From assembly GCA_032622095.1 (NCBI GenBank), contig CP136063.1, positions 89,873,980 through 89,937,979 on the forward strand: a stretch of 64,000 bases of DNA. Direction: 5' to 3'. The notes beneath the pieces were generated by a model that saw nothing but the letters and a program-made list of their open reading frames with translations, was not told the DNA's origin and ran no database searches. A program made the position numbers and the translations under genes. Below are positions 34,178 through 46,860 of the stretch, piece by piece; positions within the stretch are counted from its first letter, which is position 1; every line of letters begins with the position of its first letter. The DNA comes from Siphonodentalium dalli. Taxonomy: Eukaryota; Mollusca; Scaphopoda; Gadilida; Siphonodentaliidae.

Positions 34178-35407
34178 AGGGTGTGTTTACATTGCTGTAG
34201 ATCTATATGTAGTTCTACACGCATGATACTAGTGTAAACGGGTTGATATATAAATGCACACAGAAAGAAAACGGTATTCGTTCGTGCGAGCGAAAATCGT
34301 GTCCGTTATAAGTCACGGTCAAATATAAGTCGACAGGCAAATCTGATTTGATTAATTGTTACTCGGGCTTGGCGAATGTGCTTAATCTATCTTTGTAATT
34401 TCAACTCATGTATTTCACACTGTGTAATCGAGAACCTGTATGCTGGTGCGTGTGGTGACAAAGTAAATAAAGTAAAGTTTTTAATATTACAGTATATCTT
34501 ATTGATATCTGCAATGTTCTTCTCGGAGTTTGGTAATACCTTAGTACACTCATCGAACAACAGGGCGACCACAAAAGCATAGCATAACAAGGCAGCTATC
34601 ACTGACGTTGACTAGCGCAGCATATAATCTAGGTCATTTTGTTATTATACGCTCACAAAGTTGTGATTATATTTGAAATTCATCACATATATGTGATAGG
34701 GGGTCGTAGATTTTTCCGGTTATTTTGGGACGCGTTAAAGTTGTACTACGACCCCGGGTCCGGTACAAGCTGTAGTTGGAATGTCCATGTTCGTGAAAGT
34801 TCTATTGACTTTGCCGATGATTTGAGAAGCTTTATTGTTTTAGGATATTGTAGAAAAACTAATCTGGCAGTGTCAAATTGAGCTATAGCGATGTTATATC
34901 TCGCAGGACAACACATTTCGCGTTTTCGTGGGGTGTGTATTCGCTGGATGTCTTATAGTTGCAGTATATAACTACGTGTATTATGACGCGTTAATTGAGT
35001 TCGATGTTTAGGTATGAACAATGGCTGGGTCATGCACACTTGAAGATTTTATGGCGGGAACACAATTTTTGATCCGCATTTAGAAGCTTTCTGGTTTGGT
35101 GAATGAAAAACCTGCAGTAATAAGCCGTAGTTTTTTGTAATAATTTGAAGGATTAGTTGTTTTAACGGTGCATTCATGTAACCAATATATTTTATATTAT
35201 AATTTATATTTATGGCTGATAATCTGATAATATGATCGTGGTGGCGTTACCATGTCTGACTATGGTTTTGTTGTAGTGAATTGTCAATTACCAGCGCACT
35301 GATGAGCGCGCGTTCACTATCAGCGATCATATTGTGATCACAGCAATCTGCGACACGTGACTTCACACATATCTGTATACAGATCTACAGCAATGTAAAT
35401 AACCCTC
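34178..35407. mobile_element. Inverted-repeat element with short ORFs, most complete of three copies
   Basis: Ends gggtgtgtttacattgctgt plus agatct at about 34180, and agatctacagcaatgtaaat plus aaccct at about 35382-35407. A minus-strand open frame at 34602-34387 starts with a hydrophobic stretch (MIAALLCYAFVVALLF), then DECTKVLPNSEKNIADINK. A plus-strand frame at about 34780-34881 has VHVRESSIDFADDLRSF. Neither is recognised. Partial copies lie at 29440-30930 and 32700-33235. The element lies in intron 4, 134 bp from exon 4. Confidence 0.5.
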
Positions 35408-35540
35408 GGGAGTGTGAAAATGTTAGTGCAAGAATATTCAATGATTCAATATACCGTGCATCTGTCTGTCTGTCTGTCTCAGTGTCTTGTTATATTTGTT
35501 TTCTCAATTAAAATAGAAAGAAAAAAACCAAGCAACTCAC

Positions 35541-35607
35541 ACGCCCATAACGTCGCCTGTCCTCACGAAAACGTCCGCATCGGGAGCAATACTTTCGACT
35601 GATGTCC
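35541..35607 (-). CDS. Exon 4: 67 nt, middle of the beta-rich domain
   Basis: The acceptor aaacatttatttttag ends at 35608 and is pyrimidine-rich; the donor GGGCGT/GTGAGTTG follows base 35541. Phase 1 in and 2 out: G from exon 3 plus GG gives Gly124. Residues 125-145 follow (TSVESIAPDADVFVRT, then GDVMG), and GT plus G gives Val146. This short exon is the only phase-changing one. Without it exons 3 and 5 would not join in frame, which is strong evidence that the chain is real. VFVRTGDVMGV reads as a strand-turn-strand of an extracellular sandwich domain. Confidence 0.8.
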
Positions 35608-35835
35608 CTAAAAATAAATGTTTAGTCACACATCTATTAGCAGAATATTTATGTAATATGATCATTATGTAGTACATAATTAAAAAACTAACTCACTCCG
35701 AGTCCCACTGACTAAGTTGCAGTTTCAGTACCGAGACGTAGCTAGAGGGTCTCTGTTTGAGTGTCCAACTTTGACTATCTAAATGCACCCCTTCCGTTTA
35801 CATAAAACTATCCAGCTCTGAAAAACTTCATTTGC

Positions 35836-35874
35836 ATATCTCTCTCTCTCTCCCTCTCTCTCTCCTCCTCTCTA

Positions 35875-35951
<77 letters not shown>

Positions 35952-35959
35952 TATATACC

Positions 35960-36050
<91 letters not shown>

Positions 36051-36051
36051 A
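35836..36051. repeat. (CT)n microsatellite, about 215 bp
   Basis: Long ct runs broken by a few cc, ta and ccc interruptions, in intron 3. Confidence 0.95.
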
Positions 36052-36054
36052 TCT

Positions 36055-36555
36055 TCGAGCTGGTATTTTCCAACTGATACAGCAGATTAAAAATTGCCTT
36101 AAGAAATAACTCTTGCTTCGACTAAGGTTATGAAGTTTGTCCTCAGACATTTCGGTTATAAATCATAACCTCAATCGAAACAAGAGGTATAATTTATTTC
36201 TTCATTTCGCAGGAGAACCACCATAAGTAGAAGGCAGAATGAAACACTCATATAATAAAAGGACACATAAAGTTGAAACAGACAGGCTGTGACCCAGATA
36301 TCCAATTATCGATTGATCAAGTGCCGTCATAAATTCGTCGTTTTCATTGGATAGTTGAGAGTGAACACACAATGACACGCTGTGTACACATGTTCCTGAT
36401 ATATGTCGGCTGTAACACTAAGTAGTTAGTTCCAATTAATTAATTTCTTTGGAAATGGTTGCACGAGTCTTGTTGATTTCTCTTTGTAATTAGCATTACG
36501 GTGATTGATATGGCGACTATCCGCATAAATTATGATGCAACATCGAAATTATCAT
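36055..36555. other. Intron sequence, nothing recognised
   Basis: No exon or repeat boundaries seen. Confidence 0.35.
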
Positions 36556-36559
36556 TTAA

Positions 36560-37018
36560 CGGTACTCAATCCGATCAGACGCTCCTAAATTACTATTTCT
36601 TTGGATTCGGGGGTAAAAAATATTTGATTCGAGTCGAGGAACCCACACATCAATGCTCAGTGTGATCATATATCGATATTTGTAGTTTGTTATTTCTAGA
36701 GATGTGTAATAATATGCGGCCAATAAACACGTGGTCAAACGGAGGGTCTCGAACAAAATTTCGGATGAAGATGGATAACTCTAAAATCAAGTGGTAATAC
36801 GGTCAAATTTCGTGATACTTTAGTGATAATACGGCCATATTTTGTTGAACAAAATGTTGATAAATAACAAGTTTTGTGAAATTTGATACCATAGTTGACA
36901 GTGGTTGGCATTATTTTGTTGCATTAAATCGATTCTGATAACTAAAGCGTATTTTGAAGAAATGTTATTGTTGTTGTATCTTGATGGTATGGGGGCCGTC
37001 TGGTCAGATTGAGTACCT
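36560..37018 (+). mobile_element. TTAA element, GGTACTC family, copy 2
   Basis: TTAA at 36556-36559 and 37019-37022. Ends CGGTACTCAATCCGATCAGA and reversed AGGTACTCAATCTGACCAGA. It carries the uninterrupted site used by the mariner-like MITE in the 24.6 kb copy. Confidence 0.75.
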
Positions 37019-37044
37019 TTAAGTCGTGAACAGTATCGAATAAC

Positions 37045-37218
37045 AATCGCCGATAAACTAACGCAAAAGATTTCGCCATCGATACTCATTGCATTTAATA
37101 ATATATAAGACTGACGGTGTGTGTTGTAAATTTGGATTAATATTCATAAAATAACTACTTTGAGAAAGACTATTCTCCATTTTTATGTGATCACCACACC
37201 GGAGTGTTTCACATCACT
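37045..37218 (+). mobile_element. TTAA element, GATATATT family, 5'-truncated copy
   Basis: From cgccgataaactaacgcaaa to gtttcacatcact before TTAA at 37219-37222. Only the right half of the family is present. It starts within 25 bp of the end of the preceding element. Confidence 0.6.
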
Positions 37219-37324
37219 TTAATGGCTAAATGTGTGACAACCAATGGTGTTATTGTATTCCGTGCATTGGCAGCGTATGATTAAATTATAACTGCCTAGT
37301 ACGAGAAATGTCTTTAGTGGCATT

Positions 37325-37490
37325 GCCACTCCCTACGCTATATGTACCTAGCGGGAGTGGCATATACGGGGTCAGTGCAAACTCCCTGCGCTATGTACCT
37401 AGCGGGGGTGGCATATACGGGGTCAGTGCAAACTCCCTGCGCTAATATGTACCTAGCGGGAGTGGCATATACGGGGTCAGTGCAAAACGA
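37325..37490. repeat. Tandem repeat, three units of about 57-62 bp
   Basis: The unit contains gtacctagcgggagtggcat plus atacggggtcagtgcaaa. Each unit has a small internal inverted pair (actccctgcgct and agcggg.gt). Confidence 0.8.
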
Positions 37491-39800
37491 TGTGATAGTC
37501 GGTGAGGTATCATCTGCGTGAGCAAGAGCTACAAATGGACTGTTGACACAATGCTATACCACGAACAGGAATTTGTCGATAAAAAGATTATTCACACAGA
37601 AAATCTACTTTAAAATTTATCGAACATTCCATGTTTGTCTGTCTGTAAACAGGGCTGGAATTTCCACATTCTGCACGAATCTTGGGAATATTCCATGTTG
37701 GCGTGACGGACAACTTTATAAACAAAGCGATCCCACGAGAAATTTTCGACCAATCCTATATGTTGCACCGACTGCATGGGTGAGCGTTTTCAACATTTAC
37801 ACCAATAATAATCCCACGTGATATTGTTATTGATTTTATCATGGCGGCCACGTGCTTGTGTTTATATTTTTAAAATATAATTAGAGTACCAAACACTGAT
37901 TGCGGAACATTTTATGATATAGATGTATATGTGGCTAAACTTAAATAAATTGCATTGTTGTCAACTAAGGATTATGAACGACGTTTATGTGGTCGAGTAA
38001 ATGTTAATTGTAAACGATTATTACAGGGGGTGACTCACCCCATTGAACGTTAGATCATGCCACGAATATCTACTCTGTCTAAAGCCCGTAGAGATCATAT
38101 TCCACAGGTACAAAACCTTGGAACTTTTTGAAATTTTGACAGGGAACCTTATAAAGTCGAAAAAATAACGCGGGGAATATATTTATTGCATGTAGTTATT
38201 ATATGTTCCGTAATAATGTACTTCACTGTAGGTGAATGTCCCAAAATTGCATGCCTTTATGTGACTTTTATCAGCCGATATCGCAAAAAACATTGAATTA
38301 ATTACCCAGGAAAAATTCAATAATTGTAAGCGATGCAAAGCAAAATCGCTCACAAATTCTCTTAAATCGTGAAATTTCGAGTTCCGACCTTTAGCTACAG
38401 TGCAGTAAATACACCTTTAAGGAACAGATATAGTCTGGTCGATAAACTCAAATTTTAGGGTCAACCTAGAACAAATTAGCACTGCGTTGGTTTTATACCA
38501 TTTTGAAGAGAAATATATTTTGTATAACATATCTAAAATCCGCTAAAATCCGCTTTGAGAATTTTTTGTAATTCAAGATGGCGTTCAAGATGGCTGCCAT
38601 TTTCCGATAAGTCAGTTTGATGCAATTATAGTGAGAAGATTTTGTCATATGTATACACATTTAAACATTTTTGTGAAATTAAGACATAACGTCACCTTTT
38701 TATGCCATAATTGGAACTCCCTGCCCAAGATGGCCACCAAAATGGCGGCCGGAAGTGGAAAATGTTACATTTTTACTGATATCTTTAAGATAAGATTCTG
38801 CTGTTTGGAACTGGTTGAGAACTGTGACTTTATTTTGTATTCAGCATCTTAACTGACCATCGAAGTAATGACATATACCATTCATGTGGTCCCCGCCCTT
38901 CCGATCAGTCAAAAATTTGATTTTGCAGAACGCCGTATAACATTTCACAAAAAATCACCATTGAGATTCTAGTCACATTTCATCAAAAGCTGTGTAATGT
39001 AAGTGATGCATTATATTTCCTATGGATATTCCAACTCAATGGTGCCAAAATTGTCAAATTGGCTCATCTCAAAATGAATGACAAGATGGCGGCGTAAATA
39101 AGAAAAAATGGTAAATATTGCAACCGCTTATAAGTTGTGACTAATGAACAAAATTTACTATTCTGTCTTATATACATTGGATACTAAACATTTCTGATGC
39201 ACCTTGATTCATTTTTAATATTTAAACCACTGAAATTACCAGAAATATGGGACTTTTTCTATCACAAACTTGGCATCAAATCGGCAAAAAATCACTTTTC
39301 AGGTTTTTATGGAAATAACTTTGGTATCAAAGGTGTTTTGATTTTTTTATCTTTTTTAAATGTGTCACACTGCGGTGTTTTAGACAAAATTACTTAAGAT
39401 GGCTTGCAAACTAGCAACCAAATTTGGTAAAAAGATGATTTGTCACATATATTCCGAACATTATTCTCTGCTGTTCCGAGAAAGTAGCAAACTGTGACTC
39501 ACTTGGTTATTAAACATGATACTTAATCAACTGGTTATTAAACATGCTACGTAATCAAATGACAACTAAATGTTATAGTCTGGTTGTCCCAGTACTTATG
39601 AGGCATGCCAATCATTTTAAGGGATTGAGTATGAATTTTGCCGAAAACTTCTTTTGGGATTCTGTCCATTTTCGAACGGAAATGGACAAACGTTGAAACG
39701 GAACTGAGAGGGATCATATTATGTGGTGACTCTGGTCCATTAGCATCAAACGTGATTAACTTCCCATTTATCCCCTCATTTTCACATCATTGGGCATTAT

Positions 39801-41995
39801 CACTCTGTAGGAACTGTTACACCGGAAGGCCTTCTATCGCCGGTTTGTGATGGTTCTTGACTGATTTGTGACGGTTCCTTATGATCGAAATGATACATTT
39901 TCGTGAGTTTTTGACAGTTAAAACGCAATGTTTGGACCATCTAGCTGATAATTCGATTAAGTTTTCATTTCCATGAGTCAATAGCCGATTAACTATAGTG
40001 AAATTCCATAGCGCTGGACTTCGGCAAGCGTGTCCGTAGGATATATAGAGTTATCTGTCTTGTATTTTATGTTGTATATTTTCGAAGACGCGTTTTAATT
40101 ACAAAAAATAAGACGTTAAAAGTTCGTTGACACCAATACTATGTTCTGATTACGCAATTTATGAAGTTTATGTTGGGCATCCGCTTGCTGGATGCTGATT
40201 ATATAGATTTGGTGCTAGAAATCGTTATTTCTTTATCGCACTTGTCCTGCTGTTCACGACAATCTGACCGGCAATCACTCAGGATTTGCTCTAACTTCTA
40301 AGCCTTTAGGCAGTGAAACCACGCCCACTCAAATTCCTGTTATGAGCTACATCATTACAACCAATCACGCAATTAATTGTATCCACTCGCCTGTAAGAGG
40401 AATAATTGTTTATACTTGTAAATGCTATCTTTTGTAATAAAATAAAAAATGGATGAACTGAAATAAAAAATTATTTGGTCACCCGCCTTTGACTTACTAG
40501 TAGTCGCCCCGAACATGCAAGATGACACCTGGGGCAACTGGTCTTGGACACGAGTAGTCACGCATCCTCAGTGATATTCCGGAATGTAAATACCGGTACT
40601 AGTACTAATACTAAAAAGTGACTCAATCAGCCAATAGATTTTTACAAATTCATGTGACCATATGATTGGTGAAAAGAGTACAAGTGAATTCGGGCCCACG
40701 TGAAGTCGACCCTATGAAGATGACCCAATACGAAGTCAACCTGAGAGAAGTCGGCCCCGGTGATTAGATAGGAACTGAATATTGTTAATATTATTTTAAA
40801 TGAGTGCGGCGGACAATTAAACTTTAAACAAACACATTATTATTACAATGTATGTATATAAGGAGGGACTTTCCTCAGTCATTGTTATAAAATCAAATTA
40901 AGAGAACAATTTCAACATATTTTTGATGTGAAATTTCCAACCAATCTAGTGTAAGGTATGAAATTTGTAACTGTTGAAAAATTTGACCAAAGTTAGGGGC
41001 AGACACCAATTAATTAAGCATCCCCCTCCCTGTCCAAGCCCCACCCCACCACCCGGCCAGGCCATAACCTATCATTGATTCAGTTGAACGTGGTTTCATA
41101 CGATATGTTCATGTCTGGCCGACAAACATGTGTAAATATCCCTTATATAGACGGGGGGGGGGGGTCGTGAGAAAATTTACACATACAGGGCCCAAATTTT
41201 GTTTACAGCCCTTTTGCAATCCACCCACCCTTTTTGTGCAAAAAAAATATTTTTTCCCCCCTAAAATAAGAAAAAAATCATTTTAAATCTATTCAACACC
41301 AAATCAAACAGAATAAAAGGTAAGTTTTAAATTGGTCCGTTTCTGGCAGATTCCAAGTGTTCAAACAATTGAAAAACTATCAACGGTTATGATGTTGTTT
41401 TCGACATTGAAAAATACATTTTGAAATAAAAAGTGTTTTATTCTACAGTATGCACAGATATTGTGAGGTAATATCTGGTTTAAAATGTCAGATACACATG
41501 ACGATATTAGGTCATGATTGGCTTGAAATAGAACCGTAACACGCACACGTGTTGATTACGTGTTGATTACGAGGCCACTGTTCCAAATTATCAATTCCTA
41601 CAGGGATATTTTCTCAGCTATTTTACAGAATAATAACACGGGTATACTTTATACTCAGTGTTCGTCTTCAGAATGCGTTTCATACTTTATACGCCACCAA
41701 AAACCAAGTAAAGAATTGCGTTCACGTGGCTTGATATTCAGTGATATAAATGTTGATATTTACGCGTTAACTCGCTAATTCCGAGTTAATTGTGATCTAG
41801 AGTGTAGTCTCGACAACACGGTACTTCTGCAGCCTTTGTTCACACAGGAAAGTATAATACATTCAAGATTTCTATAACTATGCGTGATTTTGTAACGAAA
41901 ATGTTTATTTTTTATCATAGAAACCGTAACAAATAAGTCAAGAACCATCACAATACCGGCTATAGAACGACTTCCGACGTAACAGTTCCTAACAA
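39801..41995. mobile_element. Inverted-repeat element with 10 bp duplication nested in the foldback
   Basis: TGGGCATTAT at 39791-39800 is repeated at 41996-42005. The inner ends are ctctgtaggaactgttac and the complement gtaacagttcctaacaa. Arms of about 100 bp include gccggtttgtgatggttctt and its partner. The interior holds a G-run (about 41153) and a segment related to 50440-50570. MULE-like by duplication length. Confidence 0.6.
40900..41060. repeat. Dispersed repeat related to 50440-50570 and 46060-46150
   Basis: gagaacaatttcaac, then gaaatttccaa, then gttgaaaaatttgaccaaag plus ttaggg recur in the same order at 50440-50570. The end part (ttttgaccaacgttgagg) recurs near 46117. Each lies next to a C- or G-run. 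Confidence 0.5.
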
Positions 41996-42559
41996 TGGGC
42001 ATTATTGTCGAAACACCTCAACACATGCTGACAGTTGAGTTGGAAATACTGAGGTGGAGTAATTACCTTGCATCTGATGCAAGAAATTGTTTTTCAAATC
42101 GAAGCTGGCGACCGAAATTTGAAAACAAGCTTACATTCTTTTACTTTCTTACGATGGGCGTTATTGTTACGCGAATTCTACCCACAATAACATGTTCATA
42201 TGGAACATTGATATGAAGTATTCATTTGAGTTTGGCAAATCCTCACAATTAAGATGGTGGCTAAACTGGCGGCCAGAAATTGAAAAGTCGATATTTTAAC
42301 ATACTAATTTCAACATTTTGTCATAATATCGATATGTATGGACGAAACGGTACATAAACCATCTATTAGTTCCAACATGGCTCGTATCCGTCTGGAAGGA
42401 TGAAAACTCACAATTAATAATCGCGATGTGACATTTCGAAATTCATTCTCCACTAAGCGCCCATAATGGCCATAACCGTACAAAGGAGCGCCGAATAGTC
42501 ATATTATGACTTCCAAGATTCAAAACAACAGTACCTGAGCAAATTCTGATTTGCCACAT

Positions 42560-44270
42560 ATAGGATCATATGGACCAGCTTCCGTCTCTTCGTCGGTTTA
42601 ATCTATCTCGCTCACACCAACACAGTTTTCTACACTTCTTGGTAGAAGGGTCCCACAGTCGGAATTTTTCAAACAATGCCGGTGTCCATCTCACGTATTT
42701 GTCTCGAAAGCTGGGAATTCCTATCCTTATTCTTGGCGAGCTTCATTCGTGATAGCTTATGGTATAATTGAGATGCTGCATATGGGATCTGAGCGTCATC
42801 TTGCGCGATAAACTAGAAAGGTGTGCGGTCGATGTGTATACTTGCTTTCAAAAGGACCTCCATGTCTGCGTATTGCTCAGCTTTGGTGACAATAATGGGG
42901 ATAACAACATGTACACGTGGTGATCTTCTCAGCCAGCACTTCTCAATATATGGTTCATCAATTCACATACTCACCGAACACACTGACGTACCCAACAACT
43001 TCTGTATATGGCTTCGAATGTTGAAAGCCTAACATTTAACGGATGCATTGCTGCTAAGGCGTAAAAGACCAAAATGTATACTATACCCACACTTCTTAAG
43101 AACAATCTTGGTGGTTCCAGCAATCGTCACACCGAACAGATCCAAGCAGATAATAACAATACATGTGGTGCTAGTTTGTGGGCTACTACTATATAATCAC
43201 CACCCAGACTGGGGTGTAGTCTTAGAGACGATGCCTTTGATAGGTGATATGTCATACTATCGCTGGGTGGTCGTCGGCATGGTTCAAGAAAGTACAAATG
43301 CCATCAACACAAGGGTGAAATGTTCAACGCGAAGAACATCCAGAGGAATGTTACGTTGATGAGATCTTGCAATCTGTTCAACATACGTTGGTACATCCAA
43401 GTGATTTCTTGGTAACATCACCATTCAGACCATTTTCCTGCATGAGACATATTAACTACTATATTCTAAAGTTATATAGATATAAAGCTATATGATAATA
43501 AAGATCACGTTCGACCTTTGAAGGATTTCCACAAACGTTCACAGCCATTTTCGTTGAGACTATAAATTGTTCTTTAAACACGCATAGTGTTTCTGACATT
43601 TTCTTGAATAATGCCGCCCATATACTGGCACTAACCATGATAGAGGATAACAACAATGCATACCTTCATTCATAAAGACATTATCATTTAGCCCATCCAA
43701 CTGTTCTGGGGGAGGCTAACTAACATAGACAAAATTATACGTCTGGTCAAGTTGATTTAAAACGTCTTCGAAACGGATGTGGAAATACAATTTTACCACA
43801 CCAAAAACACCGACCCGCATGATATTTTATATCTGAAACATGAACCTGGTGTAGGAGTGGTGTATACCGTGGCACATTTTATTCCCACTATCATGGCCCA
43901 TGTCCACAAACTAGCATCGGGTGTATTGTTCTTCTCTTTTGTGAGCTCTTCGACGAGACGACGGCGGGACGTCACACATATTTCTTAGGATCATGGTCAA
44001 AATGTGGGGGTAGTCGGTACATTATTGTCTTCTCCTCAGCACATAGGCTTCTGTCCAAGGGAGTGAGACGGCTAGCAACCTTCGAAACACTGGCGAAGTT
44101 GTCCACGTATGCCAATGCATTCGCTAAGTGAGTTGACGAACCATCTGTTGAGAAGTGACGAGCTAACTGGGAAGTTCGCCAGATGTACGTGTGGTTAGCC
44201 ACATGGGATATGAGAAAGACATACATAGAGATGACCTTCTGTAAGCTTCTATACTATCGACCATGTGCCT
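42560..44270. pseudogene. Degenerate coding-like loop of the foldback element
   Basis: Several short frames on both strands have protein-like composition. On the minus strand at 44226-43972: HVANHTYIWRTSQLARHFST and LTPLDRSLCAEEKTIMYRLP. At 43975-43793: TSRRRLVEELTKEKNN. Near 43590: KMAVNVCGNPSKVERDLYYH. They read in the same direction with frame changes between them, so a decayed transposon gene on the minus strand is plausible. No family was recognised and no catalytic motif can be named. Confidence 0.3.
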
Positions 44271-46059
44271 TTCTAGTTCAAGATGACGCACAAATCCCAT
44301 ATTTAGCAAATATTAAAAATTGTAAGCTAGACACAGTAAACGTTATGCTTGAAACGTTATGATTAGATGGACCTTCTCCCAGGAAGTGTTGCATACTGTG
44401 TCGGTGTGAGCGACATAGATTTATCAGACAAAGAAATGGAAGCTGGTCAAGATAATTATGGACGCGTCAAATCAGAATTTGTTATCAGGTAATTGTTCTG
44501 ATATGAGTATTACGGTTACGGCAATTATCGGCACTAAGTTGAGAATGGATTTCGAAATGACTCATCGCGATTATTAATTGTGGGCTTTCGTCCTTCCAGA
44601 AGGATACGAGATATGTTATGCGTTTTGAGGCGTTTCAAGTTGAACTAATAGATTGTTTATGTACAGTTTCGTCCATACATATCAATATTATGACAAAAAG
44701 TTGAAATTAATATGTGAAAATATCGACTTCTTTTCAATTTCTGGCCGCCAGTTTAACCGTCATCTTGACTGTGAGTATCAATTACCAAACTCAAATGAAT
44801 ACTTCATATAAATATTCTATATCAACATGTAGAATTCGCGAAACAATAACGCCCATCGTAAGAAAGTAAAGGAATGTACGCGTGTTTCAAATTTTGGTCG
44901 CCATTTTGACCGCTATCTTCGATTTGGAAAACCATTTCTTGCATTAGAAGAAATGTAATTACTTCACCTCAGATTTTCAAACTCAACTGTAAGCATGGGT
45001 GCAGACTTTTATTTGAAGTGATATAAGGACAGTTTTTCGACTCAGTGTTCCCAACTCACAATAATACACAGGTGTGGAGTTGTGAGAATAACGCTCACTG
45101 ATGTTAAAATCAGCGATTTTTCAATTTATGGTGGCCATTTTGGTCGCCATCTTGAATTTGGATGAATATTGAGGTATAAGAGGAATTCTAGCCCGGGTAT
45201 TTCCTGCACATATATATTCATGTTTGGAATTATAATAGCAAAAACACTCATTGATTCGAAACAGATATTGCGCTATTAGCGTCTTTTCGGCTTTGACCGG
45301 ATTATACCGGCATTTGGGAAAACGTGATGTCGGACAAAAATATCCAGCAAGGAATATATATTATGGTCCCATTGTGTTCATAAATTCTATATGACAAATG
45401 TATATAATCACGCCAAGATGTCCACGTTTTCCCACAGAGACAATCGAAATGTGGTGAAATGTAAAAATAATAGCAATTTTCACATTTCGGCGGCCATCTT
45501 TGTAAGGGTTGTATATTAGAATAACGAATCAAGCAGAAAACAAGACCTCGTGTGATAACATCTTTACTATAACGGCGAGATCTATAGTGCATATAACAAA
45601 TCGCCGCTGTGATGGACGCCATCTTGTCTGGAGTCTTGTGGCCACTTCTTTTCTTGTTAGCAGCCGAAACAAAATTAGAGGAGACATAAAGAAAGAAAAT
45701 TAGTTGGGTGAAGTTGAGTCCTGGGTGGGGTGTGCAGATGTCGACCAATATCTCCTGGACTAATAACTAATATATTCCCCGCGTTATGTTTTCGACTGTA
45801 TCAGGTTCCCTGTCAAAACTTCAAAAAGTTCCAATGTTTTGTACTGGTGGAATATGATCTATACGGATGTTGACAAGAGTAGAAATTAATGGCATGATCT
45901 AATTGAACGTAAGTGAGCGTATATATAGGGTTGGGACTTAACTAGAGAAATGTCTAACCTAACACACCTATAAGGATGCAAAATTTTCCAACTGGTGGCC
46001 ATTTCATTTTCATATCATTAGTTTATATACCACTCCCAATTTTCTGTGAAAGTTTGGGT

Positions 46060-46152
46060 ATAGTAATAGGCTTTATGGTAACATTAAATGTATAACTTTT
46101 GATATTTTAAAAATTTTGACCAACGTTGAGGATCGGGAGTGACAAATCCGAC
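46060..46152. repeat. Fragment of the dispersed repeat, ending in a C-run
   Basis: aaaattttgaccaacgttga is shared with 40.9 and 50.5 kb. A run of about 22 C follows (about 46153-46174) and lies 54 bp from the exon 3 donor. Confidence 0.4.
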
Positions 46153-46227
46153 CCCCCCCCCCCCCCCCCCCCCCGCCAAAACACCACCTTTCCATGGTGT
46201 CCATCAATCTATCCAATATCTCATTAC

Positions 46228-46443
46228 CTGTGTAGGTCGACGTTTTGGAACCAATGCATATCCAATCATTGCCTGCAACATTACGAAATACGGCGTAAGT
46301 TTGAGCCTTTGTACGCGATGCACCACTTCGGTGGTCGGCATTCCATTGTACTAGTTTGCCACAGCACGTGATTCTGTTAGTTTTATCTCTTTGATATGGA
46401 CTTCCAGTCCCTGTATCCATCAACACAATCAATGTGTTTGGTG
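46228..46443 (-). CDS. Exon 3: N-terminal half of the beta-rich extracellular domain
   Basis: The acceptor ttttattctttccag ends at 46444 and the donor ACACAG/GTAATGAG follows base 46228; both are strong. The exon is 216 nt, phase 1 to 1. Ala52 spans the junction (G plus CA). Residues 53-123 start PNTLIVLMDTGTGSPYQRD. They contain the vicinal pair Cys78-Cys79 in RITCCGKLVQW, then QTYAVFRNVAGNDWICIG with Cys114, and end KTSTYT. The spacing of Trp85, VFR and WICIG suggests strands of a lectin-like or sandwich fold, but I cannot name the family. The symmetrical phase suggests the exon can shuffle as a unit with exon 2. Confidence 0.85.
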
Positions 46444-46673
46444 CTGGAAAGAATAAAATAGCATGATCAAAGTCATAATATTGAGTTATATAAAAAGGTA
46501 AATATACAAGAATAAAATACAAGAATAAAATAGCAAGATCAAAATTAGAACATTCAGTTATATAAAAAGGTAAATGAACAAGAATAAACTTACTAAATAA
46601 AAATAAACTATAATTGAAAAAAATGCAAGATAAAATTAAAATATTAAATTGACATCAAAATATTAAATTAAAG

Positions 46674-46860
46674 ATACATAATCCGATTTGACGCGTCTTT
46701 ATTACAATTTCTTCGGATTCGGTTGTAAAAAAAAAGATTTGAATTGAGTCGAGGGTCCCGTCCATCAAAGCTCAGAGTTATCAGATTTCGATATTTGAAA
46801 TCGGTTATTTTTCACCACCTGGAATAATTGGCGGCCTGGCAAAAATACAACTGACATAGC
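46674..46860 (+). mobile_element. TTAA element, GGTACTC family, left fragment
   Basis: From aatccgatttgacgcg through ttcttcggattcggttgtaa to ttatttttcaccacc; the right part is missing. Similar to the left half of 24560-25084. Confidence 0.5.

Larger units (their letters stand above)
38014..45960. mobile_element. Large foldback structure (about 7.9 kb) with broken internal reading frames
   Basis: The right arm (about 44500-45935) is the reverse complement of two left-arm blocks: about 38030-38170 (tagatcatgcca...gacagggaacct...cgcggggaatatat) and about 41996-42500 (gcgttattgtt...aagatggtggc...cgaaattcattctc). The left arm is lengthened by the nested element at 39801-41995 and by further sequence. 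Repeated aagatggc..ccaaaatggc boxes occur in both arms. The loop (about 42500-44500) has short broken frames, listed separately. No target duplication could be fixed. It fills most of intron 3. Confidence 0.55.

Noticed and set aside
35832-36077. Ser/Leu-repeat open frame
   Set aside because: It is only the translation of the (CT)n microsatellite.
37543-37821. 92-codon plus-strand open frame
   Set aside because: No recognised domain, no splice support; composition alone is not enough to call a gene.
45302-46522. Long minus-strand frames taken at full length
   Set aside because: The 149-codon frame contains exon 3, but its ends are intron and C-run translation. The 148-codon frame at 45302-45748 lies in a foldback arm and is not conserved in the other arm.
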